DNA of 64,000 nucleotides from Mesomycoplasma lagogenitalium. GTDB taxonomy: Bacteria > Bacillota_I > Bacilli_A > Mycoplasmatales > Metamycoplasmataceae. The stretch spans positions 620,001 to 684,000 of the forward strand of contig NZ_CP122979.1 in the NCBI RefSeq assembly GCF_029854295.1. Reading direction: 5' to 3'. The notes below the pieces were generated by a model, which saw nothing but the letters and a program-made list of their open reading frames with translations, did not search any database and was not told the DNA's origin. Shown in pieces: positions 33,763 through 46,156 of this stretch (position 1 is its first letter; every line of letters begins with the position of its first letter). Made by a program: the position numbers and the translations under genes.

Positions 33763-34760
33763 TATTCTAGTGCCTTTATAATTTTAGTAAGAACTTGGGA
33801 TTCAATTGCGATTTTAATTTGATTTAATGCTCCTAAATAAGCTTTAGCATCTGAAGAACCATGTGATTTTATAACTATTCCATTTACTCCAATAACTCAA
33901 GCTGCTCCAACATTTCGATAATCAAAACGTTCTTTCACTTCTTTAAAAGCTGATTTTAAAATTAATGCTCCTATTTTTCTAAAAAAGTTTTTCATTAATT
34001 TTTCTTTCATTAATTTAGAAAAATTTAAAACAGTTCCTTCCATTGTTTTTAAAGTTATATTTCCAGCATATCCATCAGCTAGTGCTATATCGATATTTCC
34101 TTGCAATAAATCTCTTGTTTCAATAAATCCTTTATAATTAACATTTAAATTATTTTTTAATAGTTCATTTGCTTGTTTATGATATTCAAATCCTTTGTAT
34201 TCTTCAGTTCCAATGTTGATAATTCCCACAGAAGGATTTTCTTTTTTAAATAAAAACTTATAAAAAATTGAAGAAATTAATGCTCATTGCTCAAAATACT
34301 CTGGTTTAACTTCTAAATTTGCTCCTGCATCTAAAAGTAAAAAATATTTATTTTCAATTAATGTAGGTATCATAGGCATAAATGCCGCTCTTGAAACATT
34401 ATTAATTCTTTTTAATTTTAATGTTGCTAGAGCCAAATATGTACCAGAATCACCAGCAGATAAAACGCTGCTTGCTTTATTTTCGGCTATTAAATTTAAA
34501 GCACTCATCATAGAAGAATTTTCTTTCAATAATGTTCTAGCATTATTATCTTTCATTTTAGCAACATTTTTTTCATTAATTATTTCAATTTGTTTTTTAT
34601 TAAAATCAGCAGGTAAGTTTTTTTTAATTTCAACTTCATCACCAATTAAAACGATTTTATAATCGGGATTTTGTTTTAAAAATGTTAAAGTAGCATCAAT
34701 TCCAGGTTTAACACCACCATCTGTTCCCATTAAATCAAAAGCAATTATTTTTTGTTCCAT
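33762..34760 (-). CDS. plsX: Phosphate acyltransferase PlsX
   Basis: 332 residues with AFDLMGTDGGVKPGI, SAGDSGTYLALA, LLLDAGANLEVKPEY and ALADGYAGNITLKTMEG, all PlsX signatures. It interconverts acyl-ACP and acyl-phosphate, the substrate of PlsY. In an organism taking up fatty acids it may run from acyl-phosphate made by FakA. TAATG overlaps on both sides bind it to fakA and rnc. Two TGA codons are Trp. Confidence 0.95.
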
Positions 34761-36373
34761 TATTCAACTCCTATTAAAAAGTGATAAATTTTTTGCTCAC
34801 CGTTTTTAATTTCAACTTCTGTATCGTAATTTGATTCAATGTAATTTGCAACATCACTAGCATCCACTTCGGTTGATTCGGTTCCATAATAAATGGTGAC
34901 TAATTCTGAATTATCTTTAATTAAATAATCTACTGTTTTTTTAGCTGCATCCACATATGTATGTGCCGTTGCTACAATTTTATTATTAGCAATTGCTAAA
35001 TAATCGCCTTGATTAATTTTTATACCATTCATTTCTGTAGTTCTACTTGCAACTGTTACTTCTCCGGTTCCTACAGATTTAATTGCATCTTCCATTAATT
35101 CTTTATTATCTTCTCAATCTGAATCTTCATTAAAATTCATAATAGCACTAATTCCTTGAATTTGGGTTTTTGTCGGAATAATAATAACTTTTTTATTAGT
35201 TATTGTTTGTACTGCTTGCTGAGCGCTTAAAATAATATTAGAATTATTAGGTAAAATAAACACAGTATCGGAATTAACTTTTTCAACCGCTTTAATAATA
35301 TCGCTTGTTGAAGGGTTGTTTGTTTGTCCTCCTTCGATTATAAAGTGAGTCCCATTTTCTTTCATTGTGTTAATAATTCCTTGACCTGTATTACATGAAA
35401 CAATTCCTGAATTAATTTTTTTTGCGTCTTTTGAGCTATTTGCTAAATTTTTAGATTCATTTGCTTGAATTGTCATATTTTCAGATTTGATCTTAATAAA
35501 TTCACCATATTTTTGAGCCGCATTTAATAAATTACCCGGTTTTAATACATGTCCATGAATTTTAACTCAATCCTCATCTTGTACAACAACTAATGAATTA
35601 GCAATTGAAGAAATTTGATTAATTAATTTTTCTTTTGAAAATTTTTTAGGATCACTTAATTCTAAAATAAATTCAGTACAATATCCGAATTCACCATCAT
35701 ATACCTCTGTATCACTTACAAAATCAGAAATATTAATTTGTTCATTGCTTAGTTCAACTGGTTCACCAATTAAAAAACGATGCATTCCTTGAAAAATTAA
35801 AAATAAACCTTCTCCACCAGAATCGTTTACTCCCACTTCTTTTAAAACTGGTAATAAATTTCTGGTGTTATCACAACTTATTCTAGCTCTATCGATTGCA
35901 ATTTCAAAAATTTGTTCCATTGTTGTTGAAGGTGTAATAGTTTTTTCTAGTTTTTCAGTAACTTCACGAATAACTGTTAAAATAGTACCTTCAATCGGTT
36001 TTAAAACTGATAAATATGCTTTATTTGTAGCGCTTCTAAAACCTTCAACTAATTCAAATCCGTTAATTTCATTTTTATTGGAAAAAGAATCAGCAAATCC
36101 TCTAAAAATTTGCGATAAAATAACTCCAGAATTTCCTCTTGCTCCAAGTAACATATTTCTTGAAATTTTGTGGGAAACATTTGCTAAATTTTTATCATTT
36201 AACTCTAATACTCCCTTAATTCCAGAAGTAACAGTTGTTGCCATATTACTTCCTGTATCTCCATCTGGCACAGGAAAAACATTTAATGCATTGATCTTCT
36301 CTTTATAGTTAGATAAATTATTAGCTCCTGAAATAAGCATTTTTGCATATAGTTCACCATTTAAAATCTTCAT
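34760..36373 (-). CDS. fakA: Fatty acid kinase subunit FakA (DAK2/DegV-associated)
   Basis: 537 residues. The N-terminal DAK2 nucleotide-binding domain shows NVFPVPDGDTGSNMATT and LGARGNSGVILSQIFRG; a middle domain (DEDWVKIHGHVLKPGNLL, His and Cys residues) and a C-terminal FakB-contact domain follow. It phosphorylates fatty acids held by DegV/FakB proteins. Preceded by an Asp23-like gene as in many Firmicutes; both ends couple to neighbours by TAATG. Confidence 0.94.
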
Positions 36374-36672
36374 TATAATTTAACCCCCTTTACATGAATG
36401 TTTAAACTTTCTAATTTTAAATTATTACTTGTTAAAAAATATTCGACAAGAGAGCTAACTTCCTTAATAGTTGCTTTTGTATTGATTGAAAATAGAATTA
36501 TAACAGCTAAATTAATTTTCAAACCATTATTTCCTTTTATGATAATAATAGATTTATCTCATTCACTTTTTCCTAATAATTCTGATTCATCTGAATTTAT
36601 CGAAGTAAAACCATAAATACCTGGAATAAGAGATATTTTTTCTAAAAGGGAATTTCTTAATTCTTCTATCAT
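36373..36672 (-). CDS. Asp23/Gls24 family protein
   Basis: 99 residues with a GAAGGAGC ribosome site. The pattern LEKISLIPGIYGF, then GLKINLAVIILFSINTKATI KEV and LNIHVKGVKL is that of Asp23/Gls24 (YloU-type) proteins, which in Firmicutes sit directly before the fakA gene (yloU-yloV). It heads the operon asp23-fakA-plsX-rnc-smc. One TGA is Trp, which hides the gene in standard code. Molecular role not established. Confidence 0.82.
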
Positions 36673-36808
36673 TTCTCGCTCCTTGATATAAATATTACAA
36701 ATTATAACACTTTCTTAAATTTTCCGTTATTTTATTAAAAAAACTTATTTTTTTAGTTGTTTTAATAATTATAATTAAATAATTTATGTGCTATAATTTT
36801 TAATAATT
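36673..36808. promoter_or_regulatory. Divergent promoters of the fakA operon and trpS
   Basis: Toward the operon, TATAAT (plus-strand ATTATA near 36701) with a leader of about 30 bases and a Shine-Dalgarno. Toward trpS, TATAAT at 36792-36797, 11 bases before ATG without Shine-Dalgarno. Confidence 0.55.
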
Positions 36809-37795
36809 ATGAAAGAAAGATTAGTAAGCGGAATACAAGCAACAGGCAAATTAACTTTGGGTAATTATATTGGTGCAATAAAAAATTCATTAGAGTTACA
36901 AGAAAAATATCAAATGATGATTTTCATCGCTGATTTGCACACCATAACTTTACCTATTAGCAAAGAAGAATTGGCTAAAAATCGCGAAGAAGTTTTTGCC
37001 CTTTATTTAGCGAGTGGAATTGATCCAGAAAAAAGTATAATTTTTTACCAATCAGATGTGCAAGAACATACTACTATGAACTGATATGTTTTAGTTAATA
37101 CAACGATGGGTGAACTTTCAAGAATGACACAATTTAAAGATAAATCTAATAAAGTAAAACTAGAAAATGGAACATATTCAATTCCTACAGGATTATTAAT
37201 TTATCCAACTTTAATGGCTGCTGATATTTTGCTATATAATCCAAAAGTAGTAACCGTTGGTATTGACCAAACACAACATGTTGAATTAACAAGAAATATC
37301 GCACTAAGACTAAATAAAAAATATAAGATGAATTTTAATAATGTTGAAACACATATACCTAAAATTGGAGCAAAAATAATGGGATTAGTTGATCCGACTA
37401 AAAAAATGTCAAAATCAAATTCTAATTTAAACGATTCAATTTTTTTATTAGACGATCCTAATGTTGCTTATAAAAAAATATTAAAAGCAGTAACTGATTC
37501 GGAAAATAAAGTATATATTTCCGAAAGTAAACCAGGGATTTTAAATTTACTAACTATTTATAGTTGCCTAACTGACACCACATTGGAAGAGACTGAGATT
37601 TTATTTAAAGATAAAAATTATAAAGAATTTAAAGAAGCAGTAGCATTAAAGGTTAAAGAGTTTTTAACCGATTTACAATCAAAATATCAAGAAGCAAGAA
37701 AAAAAGTAAATTATTGAGCAAAAATCGGACAAAACAAAGCTCAAAAAATTGCACAAAACACTATTATCGAAATTAAAAAGGGAATGGGATTATAA
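36809..37795 (+). CDS. trpS: Tryptophanyl-tRNA synthetase
   Basis: 328 residues, class I. Motifs are the HIGH counterpart TGKLTLGNYIGA and KMSKS in DPTKKMSKSNSN; GELSRMTQFKDK and GIDQTQHVELTR are family signatures. In this code 4 organism it must charge tRNAs reading both UGG and UGA. Two of its own Trp residues are encoded by TGA. Followed 1 base later by thrS. Confidence 0.96.
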
Positions 37796-37796
37796 A

Positions 37797-39539
37797 ATGA
37801 AATTTAACAAAGAATTAAATCATACAACAAGTCATTTATTAGCAGCAGCGGTTATAAAATTATATCCAAATGTTAAATTAGGATTTGGTCCTGCTACTCA
37901 AGAAGGTTTTTATTATGATTTTAAATTTGAAAAACCATTAAGCGATGAAGAATTAATTAAAATCGAAAAAACAATGAAAAACCTCGCTAGCGGAGGGTAT
38001 AAAATGGTTAAAACAGCTGGTGAAAATTATGATTTTTCTGATAAACCATTTAAAAAAGAATTGTACGATGAAATTGTTGAAAAAAATCAAGAAGCAACTT
38101 TTTATTCGCTAGTAAATCCTTCAAATAATCAAATTTTATTTGAAGATCTTTGTTCTGGAGGACATGAAGAATCAACTTCAAAAATCAAACATTTTAAATT
38201 ACTTTCAATTGCCGGAGCATATTGAAGAGGAAATAGCGATAATGAGCAATTAACTAGAATTTATGGAACAGCATGAGAAACTAAAGAAGAGTTAAATGAA
38301 TATCTAGAATTATTGAAAGAAAGAAAAGAAAGAGATCATCGAAAAATCGGTAAAGAATTAAATATTTTTACATTTTCGCATTTATCAGGACAAGGATTTC
38401 CTATCTGATTAGAAGATGGAATGAAAATTAGAAATGCAATTAGAGAAAGAATTTTATATTTTGATAAAAAATATGGATTTAAAGAAGTTTTAACACCGCA
38501 TTTTGGAGCACAAGAATTATATGAAATTTCTGGTCATTTAGAACATTATAAAGATGATATGTTTAAACCGCTAGAAGTTGAAAATGAAAAACTGATTGCT
38601 AGACCGATGACGTGCCCTCATCATATTATTTTATTTGACAGAGAAAAAAGAAGTTATCGTGAATTGCCAATTAGATATTCCGAACAATCAAGATTGTATC
38701 GTTATGAAAAATCTGGTGCTTTAACTGGTTTAGAAAGAGTTAGAGCGATGGACTTAACAGAAGGGCATGTTTTTGCTAGAAAAAATCAAATTGTTTCTGA
38801 ATTTAAACATTTATATAAAATGATTTTAGAAACTTTATCACTTTTTGATATTAAACTAGATTACGTTTCATTTTCTAAAAGAGATCCTGAAAATAAGGAA
38901 AAATTTTTTAATGATGATCAAATGTGAAATCAAGCAGAACGGGATTTGGAAACCGTTTTAAAAGAACTTAATATTGACTATGAAGAAAAAATTGGTGAAG
39001 CAGCATTTTATGGACCAAAAATTGATTTTCAAGTAAAAACCGTTTTAAATCACGAAATAACAATGTCAACTTTACAGTTAGATTTTTTACTTCCACAAAA
39101 ATTTAACATTAGTTTTATTAATGAAAATAATGAAAAAGAAACTCCCGTTTTAATTCATAGAGGATTAATTGGAACATATGAAAGATTTATTTCTATACTT
39201 TTAGAACAAACAAAAGGTAATTTACCATTTTGAGCTAGTCCAAGACAATTTACAATTATTCCAATTGAAAATGCTAAGCATTTAGAATATGCTAAAAAAA
39301 TTAAAAACAAATTAGATTTTTTAAATTTTAATGTCGATCTAGATGATAGAGATGAAAGAATTAACCGTAAAATTCGCGAATCACAAATTATGAAAACTAA
39401 ATATCAAATAATCATCGGTGATGAAGAGGTTAAAAATCAAAATATTACTTACAGAAGATATGGAGAAAATAATTCTTACACTGTTGAATTTAACGAGTTT
39501 TTATTAGAAATGATTCATAAATTACACTATAAAAAATAA
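37797..39539 (+). CDS. thrS: Threonyl-tRNA synthetase without TGS domain
   Basis: 580 residues; it starts directly with the editing domain ([26 protein letters not shown]) and lacks the about 60-residue N-terminal TGS domain, as known in other mycoplasmas. Class II core with [10 protein letters not shown] (zinc Cys/His), [15 protein letters not shown] and the motif 3 [12 protein letters not shown]; anticodon-binding C-terminal domain. ATG at 37797 was chosen since it starts at the conserved editing domain; an upstream in-frame extension only overlaps trpS. Confidence 0.95.
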
Positions 39540-39952
39540 TGAAAAATACTAAAATACCAAATTTTATTTTCACTATTTTTATAGTATTATTTCCAGCAAT
39601 AGCAATTTTTATTTCTTTTTCTCCTGAAATTTATAAAAAAGAAATTATTGAATATAAATATTTAATTTTAATATCAATAGGTTATTTAATTTTAATTTTT
39701 TTAATTTTATTTATATTAATTTATTTAAAAGTTTTACCCATAACTTTTTTTAATTATAATTTGCCATTTATGATTTGTTTATTTATCATAATTATTTCTT
39801 ATCCGCTAGATGGTAAATGAATTATTTTAAGAATATTTTTAATTATTTTAGGAACATTTATCGCCGTTCCAACAATGCTTATAACTAATATTATTCAAAA
39901 TAGAAAAATTAGCAATTTACCATTTAAAAAAAATAATTCCAAAAATATATAA
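39539..39952 (+). CDS. Small hypothetical membrane protein
   Basis: 137 residues with four hydrophobic segments (NFIFTIFIVLFPAIAIFISF; YLILISIGYLILIFLILFI; LPFMICLFIIIISYPL; ILRIFLIILGTFIAVPTMLI). No family recognised. Its ATG overlaps the thrS stop (TAATG), so it is translated after thrS and ends at a strong terminator. One TGA is Trp. Confidence 0.7.
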
Positions 39953-39998
39953 AAGACACAGAAAATTATAATAAAAGTGTCTTTTTTTTTTTTTTTTT
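39951..39998 (+). terminator. Terminator with 17-base T run
   Basis: Stem AAAAGACAC / GTGTCTTTT (39951-39959, 39978-39986) merging into T at 39982-39998. The same T run lies in the promoter of the next gene. Confidence 0.8.
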
Positions 39999-40029
39999 GC
40001 TCACTGTATTTTATTTTTATAATTAAATT
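39982..40029 (+). promoter_or_regulatory. Poly-T promoter of the repeat lipoprotein pseudogene
   Basis: T17 (39982-39998), then exactly 20 bases, then TATAAT (40019-40024), then ATG at 40030. The same order and the same 20-base gap occur before the intact paralogue at 60283. The T tract overlaps the -35 position. Confidence 0.6.
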
Positions 40030-43000
40030 ATGAAAGATATTATGAAAGATAAAATAAAATTAAAGAAAATTATTTTAAACGGATTAATAATTTCTGCAAT
40101 TAGTCCAATTATTTATATAACAACTTCTGTAATACTATTTCTTCTAATGGAAAAGAAGATAAAAATGAAGATTTAAAACTCGCTGATAATAACAACGGCG
40201 GTAGCGGTAATAATAAATCGAATAAAACTTTGGAAAATCCAAACAATCAAACAATAGATGATAAAAATGCTAATAAAAATAATCAGTTGGATAAATCTGA
40301 AAATAACCTCAATAATAAAAAAATGACAATCCAAAAGATGTCTTATGAAATTTTATTTTAAAACAAGGCGATAAAACTAGATACCCAACTAGAGAAGAGA
40401 TTCTTAACATTAAAAGTAATCAATTGAATGATTTAGGTAAAAAAATGAATTTATTAAATCGCATTTAAAGACAGAATGATAAAACTAACTTGTCAATTTG
40501 AAAACAGATTTTTAGTATGAATAGATATTAATTGGATAATTAAAATGAAAAAATGAATTTATTAGATCGCATTTTAGAACAGAATGATAAAACTGGATTA
40601 CCTAGCAGAGAAGAGATTCTTAATATGAATAGCGATCAATTGGATAATTGAAAGGAAAAAATGAGTCGATGAATTTGCACGTTTTTACAGGAATATAAAA
40701 CTTGATTGCCTAGTAGAGAAGAGATTCTTAATATGAATAGCGATCAATTGGATAATTGAGATAAAAAAATGAATTTATTAATTTTCATATTGAAACAGAA
40801 TGATAAAACTGGATTACCTAGTAGAGAAGAGATTCTTAATATGAATAGAGATCAATTGGGTAATTGATATGAAAAAAAGAATTTATTAGATCGCATTTTA
40901 GAACAGAGTTATAAAACCGGATTACCTAGTAGAGAAGAGATTCTTAATATGAATAGAGATCAATTGGGTAATTGAGATAAAAAAATGAATTTATTAGATC
41001 GCATTTTAGAACAGAGTTATAAAACCGGATTACCTAGTAGAGAAGAGATTCTTAATATGAATAGAGATCAATTGGGTAATTGAGATAAAAAAATGGATTT
41101 ATTAGATCACATTTTAGAACAGAGTTATAAAACCGGATTACCTAGTAGAGAAGAGATTCTTAATATGAATAGCGATCAATTGGATAATTGATATGAAAAA
41201 ATGAATTTATTAAATCGCATTTTAGAACAGAATGATAAAACCGGATTACCTAGTAGAGAAGAGATTCTTAATATGAATAGCGATCAATTGGATAATTGAT
41301 ATGAAAAAATGAATTTATTAAATCGCATTTTAGAACAGAATGATAAAACTAACTTTCCAACTTGAAAAGAAATTTTTAATATGAATAGCGATCAATTGGA
41401 TAATTGATATGAAAAAATGAATTTATTAAATCACATTTTAGAACAGAATGATAAAACTGGATTACCTAGCAGAGAAGAGATTCTTAATATGAATAGCGAT
41501 CAATTGGATAATTGATATAAAAAAATGAATTTATTAAATCGCATTTTATGACAGAATGATAAAACTAACTTGCCAACTTGAAAAGAAATTTTTAGTATGA
41601 ATAGCGATCAATTGGGTAATTTATATGAAAAAGAGGATTTATTAAATCGCATTTTAGAACAGAATGATAAAACTAACTTTCCAACTTGAAAAGAAATTTT
41701 TAGTATGAATAGCGATCAATTGGATAATTTATATAAAAAAAAGAATTTATTAAATCGCATTTTAGAACAGAATGATAAAACCGGATTACCTAGTAGAGAA
41801 GAGATTCTTAATATGAATAGCGATCAATTGGATAATTGAGATAAAAAAATGGATTTATTAGATCACATTTTATGACAAAGTTATGAAACTGGATTACCTA
41901 GTAGAGATGAAATTCTTAATATGAATTGAGATCAATTGGGTAATTTATATGAAAAAAAGAATTTATTAAATCTCATTTTAAGACAGAATGATAAAACTAA
42001 CTTTCCAACTTGAAAAGAAATTTTTAGTATGAATTGAGATCAATTGGATAATTGAGATAAAAAAATGAATTTATTAAATCGCATTTTAGAACAGAATGAT
42101 AAAACTAACTTTCCAACTTGAAAAGAAATTTTTAGTATGAATTGAGATCAATTGGATAATTGAGATAAAAAAATGAATTTATTAGATCGCATTTTAAGAC
42201 AGAATGATAAAACCGGATTACCTAGTAGAGAAGAGATTCTTAATATGAATTGAGATCAATTGGATAATTGATATGAAAAAATGAATTTATTAGATCGCAT
42301 TTTATGACAAAGTTATGAAACTGGATTACCTAGTAGAGAAGAGATTCTTAATATGAATAGCAATCAATTGGATAATTGATATGAAAAAGAGGATTTATTA
42401 AATCGCATTTTAGAACAGAATGATAAAACTAACTTTCCAACTTGAAAAGAAATTTTTAATATGAATAGCGATCAATTGGATAATTGAGATAAAAAAATGA
42501 ATTTATTAAATCGCATTTTAAGACAGAATGATAAAACCGGATTACCTAGTAGAGAAGAGATTCTTAATATGAATTGAGATCAATCGTATAATTGAGATAA
42601 AAAAATGAATTTATTAGATCGCATTTTATGACAAAGTTATGAAACTGGATTACCTAGTAGAGAAGAGATTCTTAATATGAATAGCGATCAATTGGATAAT
42701 TGAGATAAAAAAATGAATTTATTAAATCGCATTTTAGAACAGAATGATAAAACTAACTTTCCAACTTGAAAAGAAATTTTTAGTATGAATTGAGATCAAT
42801 TGGATAATTGAGATAAAAAAATGAATTTATTAGATCGCATTTTAAGACAGAATGATAAAACCGGATTACCTAGTAGAGAAGAGATTCTTAATATGAATTG
42901 AGATCAATTGGATAATTGAGATAAAAAAATGAATTTATTAGATCGCATTTTATGACAAAGTTATGAAACTGGATTACCTAGTAGAGAAGAGATTCTTAAT

Positions 43001-43495
43001 ATGAATAGCGATCAATTGGATAATTGATATGAAAAAATGAATTTATTAAATCGCATTTTAGAACAGAATGATAAAACCGGATTACCTAGTAGAGAAGAGA
43101 TTCTAATATGAATAGCGATCAATTGGATAATTGATATAAAAAATGAATTTATTAAATCGCATTTTAGAACAGAATGATAAAACTAACTTTCCAACTTGAA
43201 AAGAAATTTTTAGTATGAATTGAGATCAATTGGATAATTGAGATAAAAAATGAATTTATTAGATCGCATTTTAAGACAGAATGATAAAACCGGATTACCT
43301 AGTAGAGAAGAGATTCTTAATATGAATAGCGATCAATTGGATAATTGATATAAAAAAATGGTTTCATTATATTGCTTTTAAAGACAGAATAAAACTAAAT
43401 TACCAAACAGAGAACAAATTCTTAATATGGATAGTAGTCAATTATGAGATTGGAAAATATATTTATTAAAGCTTGAGTTAGAACAAAAAAATTAA
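40030..43495 (+). pseudogene. Decayed lipoprotein gene with long 36-residue tandem repeats
   Basis: The 5' end codes a signal peptide (MKDIMKDKIKLKKIILNGLI) that should reach a lipobox Cys, but one T is missing in the Cys codon near 40128 and the frame shifts to ...NTISSNGKEDKNEDLK, an Asn/Lys linker. A second shift lies in an A run near 40318, and stops occur at 40466, 40529 and 40541. From 40544 to 43180 the code 4 frame is open for 878 codons of repeats (LPSREEILNMNSDQLDNW and NFPTWKEIFSMNSDQL types). Three single-base losses near 43103, 43138 and 43247 and a stop at 43379 break the 3' end, which closes at 43493. It is a relative of the intact gene at 60283-62202. Sequencing error or phase variation could imitate some of the lesions, but their number points to decay. 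Confidence 0.75.
40372..43400 (+). repeat. Tandem array of about 29 units of 108 bp
   Basis: Units follow each other without spacers. The conserved ATT of the unit at 40616 and that at 43100 are 2484 bases apart, exactly 23 x 108. Two main unit types alternate: one with GGATTACCTAGTAGAGAAGA and one with AACTTTCCAACTTGAAAAGA. A higher-order repeat is also seen: about 42100-42320 recurs near 42745-42965. Each unit codes 36 residues and contains one or more TGA Trp codons, mostly in AATTGAGAT. Confidence 0.95.
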
Positions 43496-43549
43496 ACCAT
43501 TAAATAATGAGTTTAAATAATAAAACGAAAGTTAATAATTAATGAATTA

Positions 43550-43588
43550 AAAAAGATTATCTCCGCTTTTTAAGATAATCTTTTTTTA
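43550..43588. terminator. Bidirectional terminator
   Basis: Stem AAAAGATTATCT / AGATAATCTTTT with flanking A and T runs, between the pseudogene and the convergent permease gene. Confidence 0.85.
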
Positions 43589-43594
43589 TATATT

Positions 43595-45154
43595 TTAATA
43601 ATAGATATTTTTCTTAATTTGTTTTTTATATTCTATTATTGAAGGAATAAAAATTATTAAACAAATTAATATCATTGTCATTATTGTGGTAATTGCTGAT
43701 ATTAATTGCTTTTGATATTGATCATAATTTAAAGTAGTATTAACAAATTGTTTTTGGTAAATTATAATTACTAAATCAACAACAGGCATTAAAAAGTTTA
43801 TTAATAAAATTAAAAATACAAAAATTGTAGCTACCACTTGTAAAATGAAGGCAGATTTTTGTTTTTTACTAACAATTTCTTTATTTTTTCATTTAGTTAT
43901 TAAATCACCTATAATTGCTAAAATTAAAAATCCAAAAATAAATAAGGTAGTTCAATTACCGACAATATCAACAAATGAATAAAGACCATCCATACCTGAA
44001 CCTAAATTAATATAATCTCCCTTGCCTACATAAAATAAAGAAGCAATAACACCTAATAATAAAGTGAAGGGAATAGCGATAATTAATGTGTAAATCGCTC
44101 CAATAATAGGACGTTTTTTATTTGCTTTATTAATAAATTTCTTTCAAAATATCATTTCTTTATTAATAATTAACTCTTCAATTAATCGTGGCTTTCATAA
44201 AAAGAAAGAATTTACAATCCCTAAAACTCCGATTCCCATTGCAAAATTTATTGTTGAATATATTCATTTTAAATCGTGTTTTTTTAAAAAATAACTAAAT
44301 TCAGTAAAATTCGCCTTCCCGTTTGATGACATAAAAGTTGCCATAATTAAATTAATAACTAGTACTCCTGATAGTCCTAAAATCAAAATTGAAGGCACCT
44401 TATTGGGAGTTTTTAATTCTGATTGTATTCCTAATGATGAATAAAAGCCGTCATAGACATAAAAAATTGATAGAATTGAAATTGCTAAACCGCCAAAAGG
44501 AATTAATTTAAATCCAGAATAGAAATTTTGTGAAAAGTCTATTTCATCAGCTTTTATGGCAAATAAGTGAATTTCGCTTTTTTCATTAATCATAAAAGCA
44601 ACTGAAACAATTAAAGTTGCTAAAATGGAAATGATTTTAAAAATAAAAGTAATTTGATTTAAATAATTACCAAAATTTAAAAATGATGATCCTAATATTG
44701 TTATAATAGAAGTTACAATTATAACAATTGTTAGTCAAATTATTCAATCATATTTAGTGCCAAACACTGCAATATTATAAACTTCTAAACCTTGTTGAAT
44801 CGATAAAAATGAATATAAAGGTAAAACAAAAAATGATAAGGGAATATTAATATAAATAAAAAAGTTTTTTGATAATTTATAGATAAAATCGTTATTAACA
44901 ATTTTATTTCATCCAACAATTGATAAATTAGAATTTTTATCTGATTTTTTAGTAATATCAATTAATGAAATGCTTAAAATTATTACCGAAATCGTTGCAA
45001 TAACTCACGATAATATCGAAAGTAATAATGATTGGTTGTTTCCTTCTAAAACTGCTTGTGATTTATAAAAAATTCCTGCTCCAATCGATGAGCCCATTAC
45101 TAAAATAATTGCAGAAAAATAACTAATTTTTTTATTTTTTACTCGCTTTTTCAT
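43595..45154 (-). CDS. APC-type amino acid permease
   Basis: 519 residues with about 12-14 hydrophobic segments. The first has the amino-acid/polyamine/organocation motif VMGSSIGAGIFYKSQAVL, and FGGLAISILSIFYVYDGFYSSLG in the middle is also typical of the superfamily. The substrate is not readable. Last gene of a minus-strand set with a membrane protein and ychF. It has ten or more TGA-coded Trp residues, which breaks it into small pieces in standard code. Confidence 0.85.
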
Positions 45155-45161
45155 AATTTAA

Positions 45162-46154
45162 TTAACTCATTTTATATGTATGTATGCACATTTGAACAAT
45201 CATTTTTTTAATTAGTTGAGCTCTTAATATAGAAATAAAAACAAATGTTGTTAAGTAAATTATTAAAAATAAAGAAAATTGTAAATTATCAAAATTAGTA
45301 ATTCAACCTTCATTTTGATGATATAAAATAAGTGAAGTAATAAAAAATATTCAAATTATTCAAGTTAAAAATTTACTAAATGCTAAAATTAAATTAATTT
45401 TTCTAGATAATGATTTTTTATGATCATTTTTAATTTTTTGCAAAATAATAATTGAACTAAAATAGTAGTCAAAAAATCTTATAAATCTTAAAATTAATAA
45501 ACCAAATAAACCACCAGTAGCAAAATTCATTGTAGGACTATCTAAAATATTTTGTGCACTTTCTTCTAATATTTCAATTCTGCTTTTGCCAGTTTTATTA
45601 ATAATCATCCCTTTTTCATTTTTTTCAAAATTATCACTTAAAAAAGTTTTAGTTAATTTAGCATTAATATTTTTAGCAAGATTTTCAAAATAAGTTAAAT
45701 CATTTTCAATTCACACACGATAATAAATTTTATCTTTATTAACAACTAAATTTTTATTACTAATAATTAGTCAATTAATTTGCCATTTAAATATTAAAGG
45801 CAATATTGAAAAGGCAAAAATAGCTATATACAACGGAATGCAAACAATTACATATTTTAACTTATTAAAATGATCAAATACTTTAGTTGTAAATGAAATT
45901 AATAACATCGCAATAAATATTAAAAAAATAGCAAGAATGATTAGATAAAAAATTGCAAATTTTGTTCTAGTTTTATAAGCTCTTAAACGATCGATTAAAT
46001 TTACATCACAAAATAATTTATATATAAATCAAAAAAGTACTGTACCAAAAACTGGTAAATAAACTCACTTTGTTAATTTCATTTGTTTAAAATTATTGAT
46101 ATGGTAATCATCACTATCATAATAAATAATTTTATCTTTTACTTTATTTTTCAT
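45162..46154 (-). CDS. Hypothetical membrane protein
   Basis: 330 residues: four or five membrane segments (YLPVFGTVLFWFIYKLF; FAIFYLIILAIFLIFIAMLL; YVIVCIPLYIAIFAFSILPL; WIIWIFFITSLILYH; FLIIYLTTFVFISIL) with a soluble middle domain of about 110 residues (LVVNKDKIYYRVWIENDLTY FENLAK...). I do not recognise the family. It starts 3 bases after the ychF stop and ends 8 bases before the permease start, so the three are one transcript; a shared role with the permease is possible but unproven. Confidence 0.7.
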
Positions 46155-46156
46155 AA

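Noticed and set aside
40372-43400. Regular 108-bp repeats as a CRISPR array
   Set aside because: Units are contiguous with no unique spacers, keep a codon period and translate to a protein repeat.
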